Source: Butyrivibrio sp.
Lineage (GTDB): Bacteria > Bacillota > Clostridia > Lachnospirales > Lachnospiraceae
Direction: 5' to 3'
Length of the DNA: 64,000 nt
Assembly (NCBI GenBank): GCA_017446685.1
Contig: JAFSQI010000054.1
Coordinates: 1 to 64,000 of the forward strand
Positions within the stretch are counted from its first letter, which is position 1. Each line of letters starts with the position of its first letter. The notes beneath the pieces were generated by a model that saw only the letters and a list, made by a program, of their open reading frames with translations, had not been told where the DNA came from and did no database searches. Shown piece by piece: positions 44,831 to 54,260 of the stretch. Made by a program: the position numbers and the translations under genes.

Positions 44831-46021
44831 TCATTCCCCCACTACTTCATACGCTGTATAATATGTCTCAATCCTGTCAAATCTGTAATACGCATCTGCC
44901 TTTATTGCCGCAAAACTTTCCGGCTCAATTGCCACTGCCCCCACATTTCTAGGAATCATCCAGATACAGTCTACCAGCTCATCCTTGTCAAAAAACAACA
45001 CATAAGCATCCACCTTAATTTCCTTATCACTGTGATTCTGGGCAGTTAAAAGCACTGAATTATCTATAACCTTGCTTATGACAGTTGCATCCTCATACAT
45101 GTCTTTTACATATGGTTTTCTCTTTGAAATCAGAAATTCGTACATTGAAGGAAGTGTCCCTCCAAGTTCATTCTTATCAAATCGTCCTTCAAATATAAAA
45201 AGCGCTCCGTTTGGAACTGTTTCGACAGTTTTTTCAGATATAGCAAGCGAATTGCCCTCTTCATCCCTTGCTGTAAAAATACATTCAAATCTGTAGTTAT
45301 CTCCCGTATCATTCTTAAGAACTATGACAGGATTGCAGTTATGATCATCCTCTCTGAAATACTGCCCAACAACAGATACTCCTATGGGAAGACCTCCATA
45401 AGATGGCATCGAGTCATCAGAAGCCCCTACCTTATCAGCTCCATATACGTCCTTTTCGCTCTCATCAAGACTGTCTATACTCTCTTCAACATTTTCATCC
45501 GTCAAGCTAAACAAACTTCCTATATCACTAAATAAATCAGACTGTGGTTTTTCATCTATTTTCTTTGAATCATCCAAGTTTTCTTCCGGTGTATTATCAA
45601 GTGCTGTCTCGGCATCGGAAATAATACTCACATTTTCATCTTCGTCAAAATCCTGTAAATTTTCGGAGTTGTCAGAAAGTAATATGTAATTTTCAGACTC
45701 ATTTTCTTTAAGCCCAAACAATGGCCCTAAATTAACTCCAAACGGAAGGTAATTGTCATATAATATCTGAGGAATTATGGAAAGACCTGTTCCTTTATCG
45801 TATGGCATATTAAATCCATACGAATTATAAAACATAATAATTGGTAGAATAATTCCGACAATTGAAATTGCCAGAGAACGTACTGTATTTATGGATTTTT
45901 CTTTTGTCAGGCAGAAAATATTAAGAACAAAGGCCAAAATTGATGGAATTATTCCAACAAATCCAAAAGAAGCCAACATCCCCAAAAAAGATATAATCAG
46001 TGCAATAGTTATGATATGCAT
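44831..46021 (-). CDS. Membrane protein with acidic linker and extracellular domain (396 aa)
   Basis: Two hydrophobic regions lie in the first ~70 residues (IITIALIISFLGMLASFGF and later SIVGIILPIIMFY). A long acidic Asp/Glu/Ser-rich linker spans about residues 105-200, then a beta-rich domain of ~190 residues with repeats of the kind seen in FxLYD-like extracellular domains. The N-terminus resembles DUF4190-type small membrane domains. Function is unknown. GAGGGGG precedes the ATG. It is monocistronic between the esterase and the small gene at 46207 on the other strand. Confidence 0.75.
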   Translation of the reverse strand: MHIITIALIISFLGMLASFGFVGIIPSILAFVLNIFCLTKEKSINTVRSLAISIVGIILPIIMFYNSYGFNMPYDKGTGLSIIPQILYDNYLPFGVNLGPLFGLKENESENYILLSDNSENLQDFDEDENVSIISDAETALDNTPEENLDDSKKIDEKPQSDLFSDIGSLFSLTDENVEESIDSLDESEKDVYGADKVGASDDSMPSYGGLPIGVSVVGQYFREDDHNCNPVIVLKNDTGDNYRFECIFTARDEEGNSLAISEKTVETVPNGALFIFEGRFDKNELGGTLPSMYEFLISKRKPYVKDMYEDATVISKVIDNSVLLTAQNHSDKEIKVDAYVLFFDKDELVDCIWMIPRNVGAVAIEPESFAAIKADAYYRFDRIETYYTAYEVVGE

Positions 46022-46206
46022 GAAATTCCCCCTCGAATTATGTGCATATTACACAAAAATAATTTCAATATAAATGTCAATACTTGTATCTATATTTTTT
46101 TATTATACAATATATAGAGTGATTAGAGACAATAATCAATGAATATTTTATACGATTTTACGATAATTTAATCTATCTTGTTTTACTGTTGAGGAGGGTA
46201 TGAAAT

Positions 46207-46377
46207 ATGTGTAATGTTACCAATATCAAGGCATTAGATTCTAAGGTTATTCGCAATATTCTGCGTTCAATGGCCAATGAACACTGGTCAGTTGCAGAAG
46301 CATTGGATGAATACGATATTCCCGAAGATTTACGTCCACAGTATGAAGCTCAGATTGAAGAATGCTTCGTAAATTAA
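46207..46377 (+). CDS. Conserved-looking small protein (56 aa)
   Basis: An ATG at 46207 opens 56 codons to TAA 46375-46377. GAGGAGGG lies about 8 bases upstream, a very strong ribosome-binding site, and a perfect terminator follows 18 bases after the stop. The protein (MCNVTNIKALDSKVIRNILR to IEECFVN) is helical, with SMANEHWSVAEALDEYDIPEDLRPQY in its middle split over two helices, and no membrane segment. I do not recognise it. Its complete expression signals make it a real small gene. It may be a small regulator or adaptor. Confidence 0.8.
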   Translation: MCNVTNIKALDSKVIRNILRSMANEHWSVAEALDEYDIPEDLRPQYEAQIEECFVN

Positions 46378-46395
46378 CTACTTAATAAATTATTT

Positions 46396-46415
46396 AGGCT
46401 GTCATATGACAGCCT
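46396..46415. terminator. Terminator between the small gene and the pectinacetylesterase-like gene
   Basis: A 20-bp perfect palindrome AGGCTGTCATATGACAGCCT is followed on the + strand by TATTTTTC. It ends the small + strand gene; the convergent - strand stop codon overlaps its last base, so it can serve both directions. Confidence 0.85.
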
Positions 46416-47659
46416 TATTTTTCGTCTATTTTTTCTTTCAGTTTTCTGATCTCATGTCTGTTCATAGGAGGAGCCTCTTTTAACAGTTCCATCCCGACAT
46501 CATACACCCTGCCGTTACAGGCATCTTCAAGCCACTTCGCCATGGTAATTCCATCCTGAGTAAACAAAAGAAAATGCGGTTCTCTTACACTTGTATGAAC
46601 AGTTCCACCCATAGTGATAAGCGGAATTCTCCAATCATTAATAAACATGCCAAAATCGGGTGTAAGCTTTTTTAGCTCAGCCACCATCTCTTTTAACCCA
46701 TTATAATATTCCTTCTGAATATCATTATCGGTCTTGTATTTTCTGTTTACAATATCATTATAATAAGCACTCAAAAGATAGTCATACACTGAGCTTGAAT
46801 ACAGATATCTGAACCTGTTGCCATATTTGGAATAAAGAGCCTTATACCATTCAAGTGTGATATTTTCACCGCCAATAGCCTTCCATAAAGGTTCCTTTGT
46901 CTTCCAAATAGTTTTCGCCGTTTTCTTCCAATGCTTATACGGAAGCTGCCCACTGTCGGAAAAAAGTGTAATATTCTTTGTATTTGGATAATAATCATCA
47001 GCTATCTCACCGGCAAGAGCAGGTACAGCAAATGCGCCGGCAGAGTTACCTGCAATAAGAAGCCTCTTGGGATTCGGAAAGAGTTTTTTGGCAACCTTCA
47101 TGCTCTCAAGAAAATTTATATATCCGTGAAAATGAAGGACATTATCCTGCCCATCCTCGCCCTTATAAGGATATTCGTTATTTCCAACATGAAAATCACC
47201 GGTGGCATAGGTAATAACCACAAAGCTCCATTCTTTAAACGGATTTTTATCAGTAAAAATGTCAGTAATACCTACATTTATATTCATTATCTGGGTAAAG
47301 GGTCTTAGATTATTCCAGTAATAATTCGGAAGTCCCGCCGCAACCTTACCACCGGTAACAGGTCTTGCTGCTGTATACTCATTGTATGCAACTCCTCCAC
47401 CCGATAAAAAAATACATAGATTCTCACTACTGGCTTTTTTTATATAAATATGATATTCAGAGCCATCTCCCGCCATGCCTTTTTCAAGCGGAACCTTATA
47501 CCACTTCATTTCTTCAGGATTTTCCGGCAAAATATCCGCGTTAAAATTGCTTTCCTCAATTGCTTTACCAATTCTGTTCTCTACAAAATCTCCAACCTTG
47601 GACGCAAATACAATTCCTCTTTTTAAGTTATTCTTTGTCAGTTTATCCTTCAGACTCAC
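46415..47659 (-). CDS. Pectinacetylesterase/Notum-like hydrolase (414 aa)
   Basis: The motifs LCIFLSGGGVAYNE (oxyanion region), YATGDFHVGN, and the nucleophile LIAGNSAGAFA, plus a later His in GGTVHTS, match the pectinacetylesterase/Notum family of serine alpha/beta hydrolases. Members remove acetyl or acyl esters from polysaccharides or proteins. No signal peptide is visible, so it is probably cytosolic here. The start is a GTG with a weak GTGGG upstream. It follows the DUF6320 and acyltransferase genes on the same strand, a set that may make or degrade a small acylated compound. Confidence 0.8.
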   Translation of the reverse strand: MSLKDKLTKNNLKRGIVFASKVGDFVENRIGKAIEESNFNADILPENPEEMKWYKVPLEKGMAGDGSEYHIYIKKASSENLCIFLSGGGVAYNEYTAARPVTGGKVAAGLPNYYWNNLRPFTQIMNINVGITDIFTDKNPFKEWSFVVITYATGDFHVGNNEYPYKGEDGQDNVLHFHGYINFLESMKVAKKLFPNPKRLLIAGNSAGAFAVPALAGEIADDYYPNTKNITLFSDSGQLPYKHWKKTAKTIWKTKEPLWKAIGGENITLEWYKALYSKYGNRFRYLYSSSVYDYLLSAYYNDIVNRKYKTDNDIQKEYYNGLKEMVAELKKLTPDFGMFINDWRIPLITMGGTVHTSVREPHFLLFTQDGITMAKWLEDACNGRVYDVGMELLKEAPPMNRHEIRKLKEKIDEK

Positions 47660-47682
47660 TGGTAAATCCCACTTTCTTAAAG

Positions 47683-48354
47683 TTACATGTTAAACATTTT
47701 TTGAGAGGCATTTTTCAAATCTTCAAATCTAAAGATAATAAGCCCAGCTATCAGAATAAGATAAACCATTATGGTAATAACTGCAGGCCAGGTAAATTCA
47801 TTCATTCCATTCTTTATAAAAATTATCTGCGATAATGCCATACATAAATCAAGAACAAGATAAAGAATATATTCATCAAGCCTTAGCTTCATAATCTTTG
47901 CAATAATAATAGTAGCAATTGCAAGTCCCAGTAAAGTTCCGGGAACCATCCATTCTACGCTCCAGCCTCTAAAGCCTGTTCTTAAGTCGATATAAATATC
48001 AACTAAAATTGCTACCACAACCTCCCAGGTTATTACTTTCAGAAGATTATTTCGAAGATAAAGTGTTGTAACAGCCGTTAACCATGCTACAAATGTTCCT
48101 AGCATACTTACTCCGACAAATGGATAAATATTATCTGTCTGGATATTCACAGTACCAAAAATAATTTCCATAGCTATAAAAATAAAGGTTATAACTTTTA
48201 GGAATGTAATTCCGCTGATCCTGTGCTTTTTAAGTGTAGGAAAAGGTGCCGGAACTTCTTTGTCGGTTTCTATTTCTCTGACCTGCCCCTGGCATAAAGG
48301 GCAACAGCTCTTTTTACCTCTTATATTAACTTTACATTTTGGACAATACTGCAT
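47683..48354 (-). CDS. DUF6320-type zinc-ribbon membrane protein (223 aa)
   Basis: A zinc ribbon (CPKCKVNI and CCPLCQG, residues 4-23) precedes six hydrophobic segments between about 50 and 210. This layout fits DUF6320. The gene commonly pairs with the condensation-type acyltransferase that lies directly upstream; the two ORFs are 7 bases apart. The ATG at 48354 is chosen because AGGAG, within the end of the acyltransferase gene, is 10 bases upstream; a longer frame begins inside that gene. Function is unknown; a membrane partner of the acyltransferase is inferred. Confidence 0.75.
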   Translation of the reverse strand: MQYCPKCKVNIRGKKSCCPLCQGQVREIETDKEVPAPFPTLKKHRISGITFLKVITFIFIAMEIIFGTVNIQTDNIYPFVGVSMLGTFVAWLTAVTTLYLRNNLLKVITWEVVVAILVDIYIDLRTGFRGWSVEWMVPGTLLGLAIATIIIAKIMKLRLDEYILYLVLDLCMALSQIIFIKNGMNEFTWPAVITIMVYLILIAGLIIFRFEDLKNASQKMFNM

Positions 48355-48361
48355 CTTATGT

Positions 48362-49627
48362 TCACTCCTCATCATAATCATTAGTGCCAATCTCAACTTC
48401 TATTCCAAGTTCTGTCAAACACCTGAAGAAATTGAGCATACTCTTATGTGTCTTAAATGGTGATACTTCACCAAAGCTCAACCTGTCTTTATAAGAGCAC
48501 ACACATATCTGCTGTGAGGCCGCTGTCATAAATGCACTAAAGCCCTCAATATAATCTTCAACCTCCTTGGGCATTTTTATCTGCCCAAGGTTAGACATTG
48601 AACTGGTAACACCTTTTTTGGCCCTTCTGTCAAAGAACCCGATTCCAAGGTCTTTGATTGGAAGCGGAATCATCTGGATACCAAGATTATGTTCAAGTGC
48701 TGCATAAGAATTCATTGTCTTTTCAATGTTTTCCGGAGAAAGCTTTTCTTTAAAATCATGGTCAACCTTGGCAATAATATCCTCAAGCTGACCACGATAT
48801 TCAGCCGGATCATAATCAATATTTATGACGCCAAAGAAATTTCTACTGGTACCTGATTTAAAAAACTGTCTAAGGTTAACAGGAACACTGACAACAACGT
48901 GCTTTTTCAGCTGGCCCCTGTTCATTCCCTGGATTATAGCCTTAATGTAAACCGCAACACAAAGAACACCTACAGTTGTATTATATTTGTGGGCGAAATC
49001 CAAAAACTTGCTGGCTGAAACCGTACCCTCAACCAAATGAGGAAGCAGGTTGTCATCTATCTCACCCGTAAGCTGGTACGCTTTGACAGCCGACATCTCC
49101 TTTAACTGCTTCAAGCCTTTTTGCTTGCTGTAAAAATCCGTAAACGCATCCACATTTTTCTCTTCAATAGAAAAATCATCAATAGGCTTGATATCTGCCT
49201 CTATTCCGTGCTTTATCACAAGATATCTGGTAACAAGATTTTTAAAAAACATGAACGCACCTGTTCCATCTGCAAGTACATGGAACATTTCAAGGTTTAT
49301 CCTGTTTTCAAAATAATTAACTCTGTATAAAAGATTTTTATGCCCCGGAATATAAAGCGGCAGGCATGCCGGAGTATCCTCCTGTCTTACAGTTTCCCTA
49401 AGATTGCTATCCTCCAGGTAGTACCAGAAAACTCCTCTGTGTAAAACGCAGTTAAAAAATGGATAATCTTCTATTATCTCATCCAGTGCCCTCTGAAGTA
49501 CTAATTCATCCACCTTTTCTTTTAACTGGCATGTTATTCTGAATACTCTGGTATTCGCACCTTTAGCAGTTGATGGTACAATTTTTGCAGCATTATCAAG
49601 TTTGTACCAGTTTGTCTTTTTTCCCAT
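48362..49627 (-). CDS. Condensation-fold acyltransferase (alcohol acetyltransferase-like, 421 aa)
   Basis: The catalytic H-x3-D-G motif appears as HVLADGTGA near residue 117, after an N-terminal domain with LDEIIEDYPFFNCVLHRGVFW. The later VVVSVPVNLRQFF segment matches the second half of the chloramphenicol-acetyltransferase-like fold used by alcohol acetyltransferases and NRPS condensation domains. It should move an acyl group from CoA to an alcohol or amine. TTGGGG precedes the ATG. With the DUF6320 protein and the Notum-like hydrolase it forms a likely three-gene operon. The acceptor is unknown. Confidence 0.8.
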   Translation of the reverse strand: MGKKTNWYKLDNAAKIVPSTAKGANTRVFRITCQLKEKVDELVLQRALDEIIEDYPFFNCVLHRGVFWYYLEDSNLRETVRQEDTPACLPLYIPGHKNLLYRVNYFENRINLEMFHVLADGTGAFMFFKNLVTRYLVIKHGIEADIKPIDDFSIEEKNVDAFTDFYSKQKGLKQLKEMSAVKAYQLTGEIDDNLLPHLVEGTVSASKFLDFAHKYNTTVGVLCVAVYIKAIIQGMNRGQLKKHVVVSVPVNLRQFFKSGTSRNFFGVINIDYDPAEYRGQLEDIIAKVDHDFKEKLSPENIEKTMNSYAALEHNLGIQMIPLPIKDLGIGFFDRRAKKGVTSSMSNLGQIKMPKEVEDYIEGFSAFMTAASQQICVCSYKDRLSFGEVSPFKTHKSMLNFFRCLTELGIEVEIGTNDYDEE

Positions 49628-49713
49628 TTGTCCCCAACAATGTCAATTTAATAAAAAATACTAATATTTCAAATCAAACAGACAACTTACTCCTATTCAA
49701 AAAATTATATTAA

Positions 49714-52407
49714 TTAAATATGCTCTAATTTCTCAGTCACCACATCCATAGGCCCACTGCTCATTCTGTAGATGACATCTTCAAGAGAAATGAACTTTTT
49801 ATTTCGTATAAACTTAAGATATTTTGGTGTGAAACGCATTTTAATTCCCATAGGTTCCAAACCTTTATTGGCTTTGGTCTGTATAGTCTCACAGGTATCT
49901 GCCGGATCATGTGCAAGCGACTTTGACAAAATGCAAAGAAGCGTCCCTGATGTTCTGACAAGACCCTCGATATTTGCATCTTCGGAAACATCCAAAGACT
50001 GAAGTGAAGCTACCGACCACTTTTTGAGGTTGCGGTAAATGCCATATTCAAGATCAAGTTCAACAAGCTTTTCATCCGTTCTGTCATATAGCCATACTTC
50101 ATTTCCTTTTACAAACATATCGCTTACCTGGAAAAGACCGTTTTCAAACGGGAATTTTATCCCCACACTCTCACAGCCGGTAAGAAGAACATTTGAGCCA
50201 ATCTCACTTATGCGGTCAGGCTCTTCAAATTCTTCCTCATTGATGGTAAAATTCGGTTCCTCATAATTATCCTTATCAATGTGAACTTCTCCATCATTTT
50301 CATTAAGGCTCTGTTCCTTTGAGATACTCTGCTCAAAAAAAGGATTGATACTGATTCTTGCATTCTCCTCATGAACAATTTTGTAAGAGCCAAAGCCCGG
50401 TGTCTGAACAGTAAATCTGTCGGTATCACACTCCTCAAACGGTCCGCTTACAGGGTGAATACCTCTTTTTCTTCCAAAGTAATCCCTGTCAAACATTATT
50501 TCTGTTCCATCAGGATTTTCAAATCTCTGCTCCGGTTCAAAAGCAACACCAAGTACTCTTGTATTTACAGGTTCAGCTATATTCCTTGGCAGATACTCAT
50601 AAAGATTTGTATGTATGGTATATCTTCCATCATTCGAATCCACATAAAAACTGATCTTGTGATCCTTGTCTACATGACAGTTTTCACCATCACAAGGCCT
50701 TGCCCCGTTGAAATAGGCATTTCCTGACAAGTATACGGGAAGATGATCATAATACATATCTTTACTTCCCTGCTCCTTTACAGCATTTCGTCCGAATCTT
50801 CCAAAATACTCAGATGCAGACGGATAGCTATTATAAGGAACAGTTCCGCAGATAAAGTTATTCATATCCATTGTATCCGCATTTTTTGAAACGCAATAGT
50901 CAAGCAGATCATTTCGAACAGTCTTTTGAACAAAAATATTGTTATAAAATCTCGCATCGCCGTGAAGTATTGTCATAAAACCGGCAATGCTTGTAGAATG
51001 CGGCACATGATAAGGTGTATATCTGTCAGAAGCAAATCTTTTGCCTCCATTTCCTGTTCCGTTCCCTACATAGGTAAAAGAACCTGTGATAAGATTGTGC
51101 ACAAAGGCAATACCCTGTGTGCTTAATCTTGCAGCAATATCAGATAAAAGCAAATTGTGATCAACAAGTGTCGGTCCGTGAGAAACTTCTATAAAAATAT
51201 CCTCACCAAGCGACAGACCTGAATCTATGATTGTTCCCATAGGCGGTACATTATCATGTAAGAAATTCTGACTTACTCTCGTTCCCTGAGCCTGCCAGTC
51301 AAGCCATATTCCTCTGGTGCAATGATCAATGTGGTTTCTTCTGATTATCGTATCTATGGCTGCATGTAGCTTAATACCGCCAATCTCGGCACCTGCCAGA
51401 TTGTGCTTATTATTTATATGATGAATATGATTATCTTCTATAACAGAGAAAGCTCCGCCAAGATGCCCGACAATTCCAGTCTGTCCGCAGTCATGTATAT
51501 CACATCGCCTTACGACATGGGAGCCAACAGTTTCTTTGTCCCAGCCGTCCAGAACCGCCTGACAAACGCAGTCTCTTTGTGTCTGTGTTCCATCTTTTAC
51601 CCAGCTGGTGGTCCACTTGTTATTATTGCCCTTCTGATAGTATTTTCCAAGAGAAATGCCACTACACTTGGATTCATATATGTCGCAGTCCTCAATTATC
51701 CAGCCCTTTGACCAGTGAGGCCCAACCATTCCCTCCTGATAGGCAGTTGGTGGAGCCCACTGCGTTGCAGCCTGTCTGATAGTAAATCCGCACAGCGTGA
51801 TATAATCAAGTCCCATTTTCTCAGGATAAAAGCATGCTTTTCTGACTGAGAACTCAACATTCTCGGAGTTAGGATCTTTTCCCTGGAAATTAGCATATAT
51901 AATCGTATTATCATTTTCCTGTGCAGTAAACCAGACATAGGTAGAAAAATCCGAATCCCAGGATCTGTTATCTTTCATAGGGTTCATGCATGTATGAAGA
52001 TCAAAGACCTCGTACATGGATTTACCGTTTAAATAAATATCTCCTGTATGCGGCGGATTTTCCGTTGCAGAAAACCAATCTCCGCAAACTGTATCAATAT
52101 ATGGATTATAGCTTCCGAAGAAACTGTTTGGAATTACGATACGCCATATGTTCTCAAAAGCTTCCCATCCCTTAAGGACTTCTGCTCCGGTTATTACAGC
52201 CTCATGAAAAGAAGTACTGATATAAGATATTCTACCGTCCAAAGTTCCTGAATTGACCGGCTTAACCCATTCACGATAAATTCCCGGTCCCACAAAAACG
52301 GTATCCCCGCTTACAGCAACATTTGCTGCCTCCTGAATAGTCTTAAAAGGATGTCCGACTGTTCCATCTCCACTTCTTAGTACATTTCCTGCTACATAAA
52401 TTTGCAT
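49714..52407 (-). CDS. GH120-type beta-xylosidase (parallel beta-helix, 897 aa)
   Basis: The N-terminal GDTVFVGPGIYREWVKP, LPNSFFG-like IPNSFFGSYNPY, YANFQGKDPN, QAATQWAPPTAYQ and GHLGG stretches match, from memory, the GH120 xylosidase of Thermoanaerobacterium. The two catalytic acids align as the Asp in WLDW (~368) and the Glu in FIEVSHGP (~408). A ~14-residue insert lies between them. Right-handed beta-helix and a distal sandwich make up residues ~1-640; the last ~250 residues are an extra, acidic, partly disordered region. There is no signal peptide, so it acts on imported xylo-oligosaccharides. GGAGGGG precedes the ATG. Confidence 0.82.
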   Translation of the reverse strand: MQIYVAGNVLRSGDGTVGHPFKTIQEAANVAVSGDTVFVGPGIYREWVKPVNSGTLDGRISYISTSFHEAVITGAEVLKGWEAFENIWRIVIPNSFFGSYNPYIDTVCGDWFSATENPPHTGDIYLNGKSMYEVFDLHTCMNPMKDNRSWDSDFSTYVWFTAQENDNTIIYANFQGKDPNSENVEFSVRKACFYPEKMGLDYITLCGFTIRQAATQWAPPTAYQEGMVGPHWSKGWIIEDCDIYESKCSGISLGKYYQKGNNNKWTTSWVKDGTQTQRDCVCQAVLDGWDKETVGSHVVRRCDIHDCGQTGIVGHLGGAFSVIEDNHIHHINNKHNLAGAEIGGIKLHAAIDTIIRRNHIDHCTRGIWLDWQAQGTRVSQNFLHDNVPPMGTIIDSGLSLGEDIFIEVSHGPTLVDHNLLLSDIAARLSTQGIAFVHNLITGSFTYVGNGTGNGGKRFASDRYTPYHVPHSTSIAGFMTILHGDARFYNNIFVQKTVRNDLLDYCVSKNADTMDMNNFICGTVPYNSYPSASEYFGRFGRNAVKEQGSKDMYYDHLPVYLSGNAYFNGARPCDGENCHVDKDHKISFYVDSNDGRYTIHTNLYEYLPRNIAEPVNTRVLGVAFEPEQRFENPDGTEIMFDRDYFGRKRGIHPVSGPFEECDTDRFTVQTPGFGSYKIVHEENARISINPFFEQSISKEQSLNENDGEVHIDKDNYEEPNFTINEEEFEEPDRISEIGSNVLLTGCESVGIKFPFENGLFQVSDMFVKGNEVWLYDRTDEKLVELDLEYGIYRNLKKWSVASLQSLDVSEDANIEGLVRTSGTLLCILSKSLAHDPADTCETIQTKANKGLEPMGIKMRFTPKYLKFIRNKKFISLEDVIYRMSSGPMDVVTEKLEHI

Positions 52408-52523
52408 TTTTTCCCCTCCAATAAATAGTAAAAAAATAATTACTGCAACGTGAAATGCATAGCAAATGATGTTAGAATAAAAAAAGTAACATCATTACAT
52501 ATGAAAAAAGGAGCCACATCGAC

Positions 52524-52616
52524 ATGGGAAGAATGAAATTCATCTATGCCATATCAATATTAGCCGCTTTTATTATCGCCGGTCTTTTAATTAATTTTAT
52601 CAGCCGTATATTTTAA
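52524..52616 (+). CDS. 30-residue single-helix membrane peptide
   Basis: An ATG at 52524 opens 30 codons to TAA 52614-52616. AAGGAG lies about 11 bases upstream, and a terminator follows 14 bases after the stop. The product begins MGRMKFIYAIS and is one hydrophobic helix (ILAAFIIAGLLINFI) with basic residues at both ends. Such peptides are often regulators of membrane complexes or type I toxins. The compact unit with its own signals supports a real gene. It is transcribed opposite to both neighbours. Confidence 0.65.
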   Translation: MGRMKFIYAISILAAFIIAGLLINFISRIF

Positions 52617-52630
52617 TAATACACCATTTT

Positions 52631-52660
52631 AGGCACCAGTTTAACCGGTGCCTAATTTTT
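52631..52660. terminator. Terminator after the membrane peptide gene
   Basis: Stem AGGCACC/GGTGCCT (52631-52637 with 52647-52653) is followed by AATTTTTTTT on the + strand. The - strand GGDEF gene ends inside it (stop 52641-52643). Confidence 0.85.
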
Positions 52661-53792
52661 TTTGCTTATATAGATCAGAATCGGCTCTGGCAATAAATGA
52701 TTGCATTGAGATAGGCTGTTCATAATCATACTGCGCCATTCCGATGCTCACTGAAAGAGAATACTGTAAGTTCTCATCTCCGGACAAACGTCTTACGTTA
52801 CTTCTAATCTGGTCAGCCAGCCAGGTCGCTTCGGCTTTGTAAGCAACCTCTGCAACTACCACAAACTCATCTCCGCCGTATCTTGATACAAAGAATCTGT
52901 TTCTCGGCCCCTGACAGGCATTTTTTATAGCAGTTGCAATGCGGACCAGCGCCTTATCCCCTTCAATATGACCATAGGTATCATTGATGCTCTTGAACTT
53001 ATCAACATCTATTATCAAAAGAAACAATGACAGTCCCTGATCTTCATTAGACATCTTCTGGGAAAGATATTTATACATCTGATTTCTGTTGTTGATCTGA
53101 GTAAGCGGATCAATTGAAATAAGATTACCTAAAATCGAGATGTAGATGTAATAAACCGCAGCAACAGAGCCATAACATAAAAATGGCACTCTCCAAAAAA
53201 CTGCCTGCAATGCTCCAAGTATTATCGGAGCCAATGGGAACACACCAATCATAAGGTATATATGCCTGTCCGCGTACTTATCCTTTGAAAAAGCTCTGAT
53301 CAGAGCCTTCACTGATGAAGCAATCAAATATCCAAACGGAACTATTATGAGAACAAGATAAAACTTGCCATTAACAAGCTTTCCGCTCTCGTCCACATAA
53401 AAAACAAGTCCTGTCCTATAGGCGGACACACACAAAACAGCCGACAACCAGACAGGAATTGACAAAATAAGCTTTGTAGGATCATTTTCTACTGCTTTGT
53501 CATTCTGAAAAGCCTCAGACAGTAAATACCACTGGTAAGCCGCGACGCTTATCAGCACATATGTAAAGATATTAGACAGGTATAAAAGCGGCCTTGTCGA
53601 CGTAACTACTCCCCCGTCAACAAGCGCCCAGAATATTTCTGCCAAAAAATATATCATCAGGTCAAGTACCAGATTAGCAAGATATACCTGCGATACCTGT
53701 TTATTTACTCCGGTATGTATCTTAAATAGTATAATTCCCAACAAAAAAATGCAGGCCAAGTGTGCCTCGACATAGTAAAAAACGTAGTTCAA
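52641..53792 (-). CDS. Membrane diguanylate cyclase (GGDEF, 383 aa)
   Basis: Six or seven hydrophobic segments in residues 1-215 form a membrane sensor. A GGDEF domain follows, with DVDKFKSINDTYGH (metal/substrate), ALVRIATAI and the active motif RYGGDEFVVVAE. An intact GGDEF predicts synthesis of c-di-GMP from two GTP. No RxxD inhibitory site is seen ahead of GGDEF. The start is TTG (53790-53792) with GGAGG 8 bases upstream. It is one of four c-di-GMP genes in 11 kb and probably responds to an envelope signal. Confidence 0.92.
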   Translation of the reverse strand: MNYVFYYVEAHLACIFLLGIILFKIHTGVNKQVSQVYLANLVLDLMIYFLAEIFWALVDGGVVTSTRPLLYLSNIFTYVLISVAAYQWYLLSEAFQNDKAVENDPTKLILSIPVWLSAVLCVSAYRTGLVFYVDESGKLVNGKFYLVLIIVPFGYLIASSVKALIRAFSKDKYADRHIYLMIGVFPLAPIILGALQAVFWRVPFLCYGSVAAVYYIYISILGNLISIDPLTQINNRNQMYKYLSQKMSNEDQGLSLFLLIIDVDKFKSINDTYGHIEGDKALVRIATAIKNACQGPRNRFFVSRYGGDEFVVVAEVAYKAEATWLADQIRSNVRRLSGDENLQYSLSVSIGMAQYDYEQPISMQSFIARADSDLYKQKKLGTG

Positions 53793-53892
53793 AATAAAAC
53801 CTCCAAGTCAGCCATGCGTAAAATATATTTTAGCATGAAAGGATGAATAAATGTTGAGTTTTATACATTGTTTATACATTCTTAATAAAATC

Positions 53893-53914
53893 GGGTAGAG
53901 GAAGTCCCCTACCC
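53893..53914 (-). terminator. Terminator after the 90-residue protein gene
   Basis: On the - strand a GGGTAG..CTACCC hairpin (53893-53901 with 53906-53914, one A-C mismatch) is followed by GATTTTATT. It lies 28 bases after the stop of the small gene at 53942. Confidence 0.75.
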
Positions 53915-53941
53915 AATATAAATTCTAAATATTTTTTATCA

Positions 53942-54214
53942 TTATGCTCCGTTAGAAATAGCTCTTAAAGCTTCAAACTCCGATTCGTAAACTCCCCCCA
54001 TTGCCTCAAGGTCTTCCCAGCTATACCACGCTCCGCTTAGTTGAACTCCCTTTATGGAAACATCCGTTGCAATTACCATAAACGGCTTATGATTCACGAC
54101 AATGTAAGCAGTTCTGTTTAGTCCAAAAGGCGTAACAAATACATGTCCCGTGTCAATAAGGTGATTAAGCTGATCCAAAGATACATTTTTAGATAAAGGC
54201 GTTGTTCTTAGCAT
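53942..54214 (-). CDS. Small uncharacterised protein (90 aa)
   Basis: The protein is soluble and mixed alpha/beta: HVFVTPFGLNRTAYIVVNHK and later GAWYSWEDLEAMGGVYESEF. I do not recognise the family. GGAATAGG is a weak ribosome-binding site. It lies 46 bases after the PAS-GGDEF-EAL gene on the same strand, with a terminator following, so it may be the second gene of that transcript. Confidence 0.65.
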   Translation of the reverse strand: MLRTTPLSKNVSLDQLNHLIDTGHVFVTPFGLNRTAYIVVNHKPFMVIATDVSIKGVQLSGAWYSWEDLEAMGGVYESEFEALRAISNGA

Positions 54215-54260
54215 ATTACCTATTCCATCCCCATGTTATAATTACTGCTTAGTGCGCATT

